Of a stretch of 64,000 nt of DNA, positions 61,754-64,000 are shown piece after piece. Within the stretch, counting starts at the first letter, position 1. The number at the start of each line of letters is the position of its first letter. Both the position numbers and the translations under genes were made by a program. Below the pieces are notes generated by a model. The model was not told the DNA's origin and did no database searches. It saw nothing but the letters and a program-made list of their open reading frames with translations. The DNA is from Neoaquamicrobium microcysteis (GTDB lineage Bacteria; Pseudomonadota; Alphaproteobacteria; Rhizobiales; Rhizobiaceae): NCBI RefSeq assembly GCF_008180155.1, contig NZ_VSZS01000063.1, positions 1 through 64,000 on the forward strand, given 5' to 3'.

Positions 61754-62560
61754 ATGAAAATCGCCCGGTCAGCCCTCCCAGCTATTGCCCTTGCCCTATG
61801 TGCCGCCGCGCAGGCACATGCCGGGGCGAGCGACTGGCACCATATGGAAGGCGGCTCGATCCGCCTCGTCACCAGCGACACCGCCGATGCCGACGGCGTG
61901 CTGCGCGGCGCGCTGGAAATCCGTCTGGCGCCCGGATGGAAGACCTATTGGCGCGACCCCGGCGATTCGGGCGTGCCGCCCACCGTTGATGTCGTGGCTG
62001 ACGGCCAGGCGACGAATGTGGACATCTCGTTTCCCGCCCCGCGCCGCTTCGACGACGGCTACTCGCTGTGGACCGGCTACGACGAGCCGCTTTCGCTTGC
62101 GCTCGCGCTCAAGCTGCCGCAGGCGGCCGTGCCGACCGACTTCGTCGCCAACGTGTTCCTCGGCATCTGCGAGACGATCTGCATCCCCGTCCAGGCGCAG
62201 CTTTCGCTGGAAACGCGCGGCGATGTCAGCCACCCCGAGCACAAGGCCGTCGTGGATGCCGCCTTCGCCGCCCTGCCCGAGGCTGCAACCGAAGCGTTCG
62301 GCGCGAAGGCGCAGGATGCGACGGACGAGCACATCGTGGTCGATGCCGCACTGCCCGAGGGCGCGCGCGCCGTCGACCTCTTCGTGGCCGGCAACGAGGC
62401 GGTGGCGCTCGGCGTGGCGGAACGCGAGGCGGAGAGCGAAAGCGGCGCACGGTTTACAGTGCCGGTGCTGCGCCGCGCGGACGGCAAGGCCAAGGAAGAC
62501 GTGGTCTACACGCTGGTGACGACGCAGGGCGCGGTTACCGGCCGGCTCGCGCTTCCGTAG
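61754..62560 (+). CDS. DsbD N-terminal-like periplasmic protein
   Basis: A 268-residue exported protein. The signal peptide KIARSALPAIALALCAAAQAHA precedes a beta-rich domain with GALEIRLAPGWKTYWRDPGDSGVPP and FLGICETICIPVQ, whose two cysteines resemble those of the thiol:disulfide interchange protein DsbD N-terminal domain. The membrane and thioredoxin domains of full DsbD are absent. In Rhizobiales such stand-alone proteins may take part in thiol redox or copper/cytochrome assembly; no proof here. The start at 61754 begins the signal peptide. Followed by a peroxiredoxin. Confidence 0.87.
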   Translation: MKIARSALPAIALALCAAAQAHAGASDWHHMEGGSIRLVTSDTADADGVLRGALEIRLAPGWKTYWRDPGDSGVPPTVDVVADGQATNVDISFPAPRRFDDGYSLWTGYDEPLSLALALKLPQAAVPTDFVANVFLGICETICIPVQAQLSLETRGDVSHPEHKAVVDAAFAALPEAATEAFGAKAQDATDEHIVVDAALPEGARAVDLFVAGNEAVALGVAEREAESESGARFTVPVLRRADGKAKEDVVYTLVTTQGAVTGRLALP

Positions 62561-62628
62561 GCGTTGCCATCCGCCGCGTGACCGGCTAACCGTTCGCTTC
62601 CTGAACTTTCTCCACAGAGGTGAACCGC

Positions 62629-63114
62629 ATGACCATCACCGTTGGCCAGAAGCTGCCCGACGTCACCTTCCGAACGAAGACCGAGGACGGCACGAAAGAA
62701 CTCTCCACGGCCGAAATGTTTGCGGGCAAGAAGGTCGTGCTGTTCGGCGTGCCCGGCGCCTTCACGCCGACCTGCTCCAACAACCACCTTCCCGGCTATC
62801 TGGAAAACTACGACGCGATCCTGGCCAAGGGCGTCGATGCGATTGCCGTCGTTTCCGTCAACGACGTGTTCGTCATGGGCGCATGGGCAAGGTTCACGGG
62901 CGGCGAGGACAAGATCCTGTTTCTCGCCGACGGCAGCGGCGACTTCGCCAAGGCGACCGGCCTCGACACCGACCTGTCCGCGCGGGGCCTCGGCCTGCGC
63001 TCCCAGCGCTTCTCGATGATCGTGGACGACGGCACCGTCACCGCGCTCAATATCGAGGAAGTACCCGGCCAGGCAACAAACTCCGGCGCGGCCAAAATCC
63101 TGGAGCAGCTTTAG
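62629..63114 (+). CDS. Peroxiredoxin (Prx5 type)
   Basis: A 161-residue thiol peroxidase reducing H2O2 and organic peroxides. The peroxidatic Cys 49 lies in GAFTPTCSNNHLPGY, the Prx5 pattern, with conserved Arg in the later FSMIVDDG region. The start at 62629 has AGAGG eight bases upstream; a GTG three codons earlier is less likely. It lies 68 bp after the DsbD-N-like gene on the same strand. Prx5 proteins usually use glutathione or thioredoxin. Confidence 0.94.
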   Translation: MTITVGQKLPDVTFRTKTEDGTKELSTAEMFAGKKVVLFGVPGAFTPTCSNNHLPGYLENYDAILAKGVDAIAVVSVNDVFVMGAWARFTGGEDKILFLADGSGDFAKATGLDTDLSARGLGLRSQRFSMIVDDGTVTALNIEEVPGQATNSGAAKILEQL

Positions 63115-63334
63115 AACCTTCACATTTGCACGGACCATCCCGTGCAGCCGAACACCCCCTCCCCCGCTTGGCTGGGGAGGAACCAGGGTCGCGGACACCC
63201 TCTACGCGGATCCTCCTCCGTTTACGGGGGGTCCGAAGGACGGGCGAGACAAGCGGCTCGCCCTGAAGGCGCGAAGCGCCGGAGGGGGCGTTTTGACGAA
63301 ATCCTCGAGCACCTTTAAGCTATCTACCGGCGCG
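63115..63334. other. GC-rich intergenic region with small hairpins
   Basis: No gene is supported in this 220-bp gap between the convergent peroxiredoxin and rnhA genes. It holds CCTCCCC (63158-63164) facing GGGGAGG (63174-63180), and GGGCGAG facing CTCGCCC near 63242-63263, plus a GC-rich stretch before the rnhA end. These look like dispersed rhizobial-type intergenic sequence and could serve as weak terminators. Confidence 0.45.
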
Positions 63335-63805
63335 TCAGCCTGCGGTTGCGGGCCGTGCCGGCTTCCGTTTCGTCTTGAAGGGCGCCATGCCGAGACGCGC
63401 AAGCTCGTCGGCGCGCTCGTTCTCGATGTGGCCCGCATGTCCCTTCACCCAGTGCCACGTCACCTTGTGACGCCGCCGTGCCTCGTCCAGCGCCTGCCAC
63501 AGCTCGGCATTCTTCACCGGCTTCTTGGCAGCCGTCTTCCAGCCGTTGCGCTTCCAGCCCTCGATCCAGCCCGAGATGCCGTCCTTGACGTAGTTGGAAT
63601 CGGTGTAGAGATCGACCGCGCAAGGCTCTTTCAGCGCATTCAGCGCCGAGATCGCAGCCATCAGTTCCATGCGGTTGTTGGTCGTGTCCGCCTCACCGCC
63701 GGAAAGCTCCTTCGTCGTCCCGTTGAAGCGCAGGATCGCGCCCCACCCGCCCGGCCCGGGATTGCCGGAGCACGCTCCATCGGTGAAAGCCTCGACGTTC
63801 TTCAT
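63335..63805 (-). CDS. rnhA: Ribonuclease HI
   Basis: A 156-residue RNase H that cuts RNA in RNA-DNA hybrids. The DEDD residues are visible: Asp 9 in [17 protein letters not shown], Glu 47 in [13 protein letters not shown], Asp 69 in DLYTDSNYV and the late Asp in [21 protein letters not shown] is the typical C-terminal block. Its ATG overlaps the thrB stop codon by four bases (ATGA), the usual Rhizobiales arrangement. Confidence 0.96.
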   Translation of the reverse strand: MKNVEAFTDGACSGNPGPGGWGAILRFNGTTKELSGGEADTTNNRMELMAAISALNALKEPCAVDLYTDSNYVKDGISGWIEGWKRNGWKTAAKKPVKNAELWQALDEARRRHKVTWHWVKGHAGHIENERADELARLGMAPFKTKRKPARPATAG

Positions 63806-64000
63806 TGGGGCTGGATTCCGTATTCTGCGGCAGAGCCGATCTGGCGGTGGAAACGCATCTTGCGGACATATTCAAGCGGATCGCGCTTCTTGACCATCGC
63901 GCCGTCCGGTCCGTGCAGCCAGTCGTAAAGCCGCGTCAGCATGAAGCGCAGCGCCGAGCCGCGACACAGCAGCGGCAAAGCCTCGACCTCGGCGGGCGAA
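63802..64000 (-). CDS. thrB: Homoserine kinase, C-terminal part
   Basis: The last 65 residues of a protein running off the right edge. The frame reads [20 protein letters not shown], then [32 protein letters not shown] and ends EYGIQPQ, which matches the end of the choline-kinase-fold homoserine kinase ThrB of Rhizobiales. It phosphorylates homoserine to feed threonine synthase. It overlaps rnhA by ATGA. The truncation is due to the window edge, not a broken gene. Confidence 0.88.
   Translation of the reverse strand, partial: SPAEVEALPLLCRGSALRFMLTRLYDWLHGPDGAMVKKRDPLEYVRKMRFHRQIGSAAEYGIQPQ

Overview
This window reads as chromosomal DNA of a high-GC alphaproteobacterium, most likely Rhizobiales (Phyllobacteriaceae/Mesorhizobium-like). 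The evidence is a CcrM-type DNA adenine methyltransferase, the gene order smc - dsbA-like - DUF721 - mutY - HAD - ccrM, a thrB-rnhA pair, a dispersed rhizobial-type intergenic palindrome at 51952-52004, and protein sequences typical of the order. I see no transposase, phage gene, CRISPR array, rRNA or tRNA. The genus is an inference.

Layout. (1) 396-7792: a leftward sugar-type ABC importer (ATPase, solute-binding protein, two permeases), a metallophosphoesterase, a SurE-like phosphatase and a SorC-family regulator. Two matching TGAAC-N24-GTTCA dyads sit in the two divergent control regions and tie the genes into one probable regulon. (2) 7812-14779: a stress and DNA-protection stretch with two small ORFs, a PRC-barrel protein, a DUF2231 membrane protein coupled to a PQQ-type sugar dehydrogenase lipoprotein and a 57-aa protein, a large catalase, a YciF ferritin-like protein and an alkyladenine glycosylase. 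(3) 15101-18792: a PaoABC molybdenum aldehyde oxidoreductase. (4) 19101-23310: a TetR regulator with two palindromic operators in front of an isolated second nuoB-like gene, then an alpha/beta hydrolase, an SRPBCC protein and a GlxA-type AraC regulator. (5) 23357-32372: a seven-gene Mrp Na+/H+ antiporter operon whose mrpG runs on without a stop into a universal-stress domain, followed by an overlapping histidine kinase and a sigma54-dependent response regulator. A near-consensus -24/-12 promoter and an upstream dyad precede mrpA, so the operon appears to encode its own activator.

(6) 32477-45271: metabolic genes (DegT aminotransferase, BioY, MBL hydrolase, DUF1499 protein, acyl-CoA synthetase, class III aminotransferase, ABC-F ATPase, pyruvate phosphate dikinase, VOC protein). 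(7) 45318-64000: conserved core genes, namely smc, a lipoprotein DsbA-like thioredoxin, DUF721, mutY, two HAD phosphatases, ccrM, thrC, a processing-type M16 protease, a GNAT acetyltransferase, a large membrane GGDEF-EAL protein with a degenerate GGDQF motif, yqgE, a DsbD N-terminal-like protein, a peroxiredoxin, rnhA and the 3' end of thrB.

The candidates most worth a second look are the SorC-linked import/dephosphorylation module, the self-regulated Mrp-Usp-two-component operon, and the orphan nuoB paralogue under TetR operators. All functional statements rest on reading motifs and context by eye; no database search was run.
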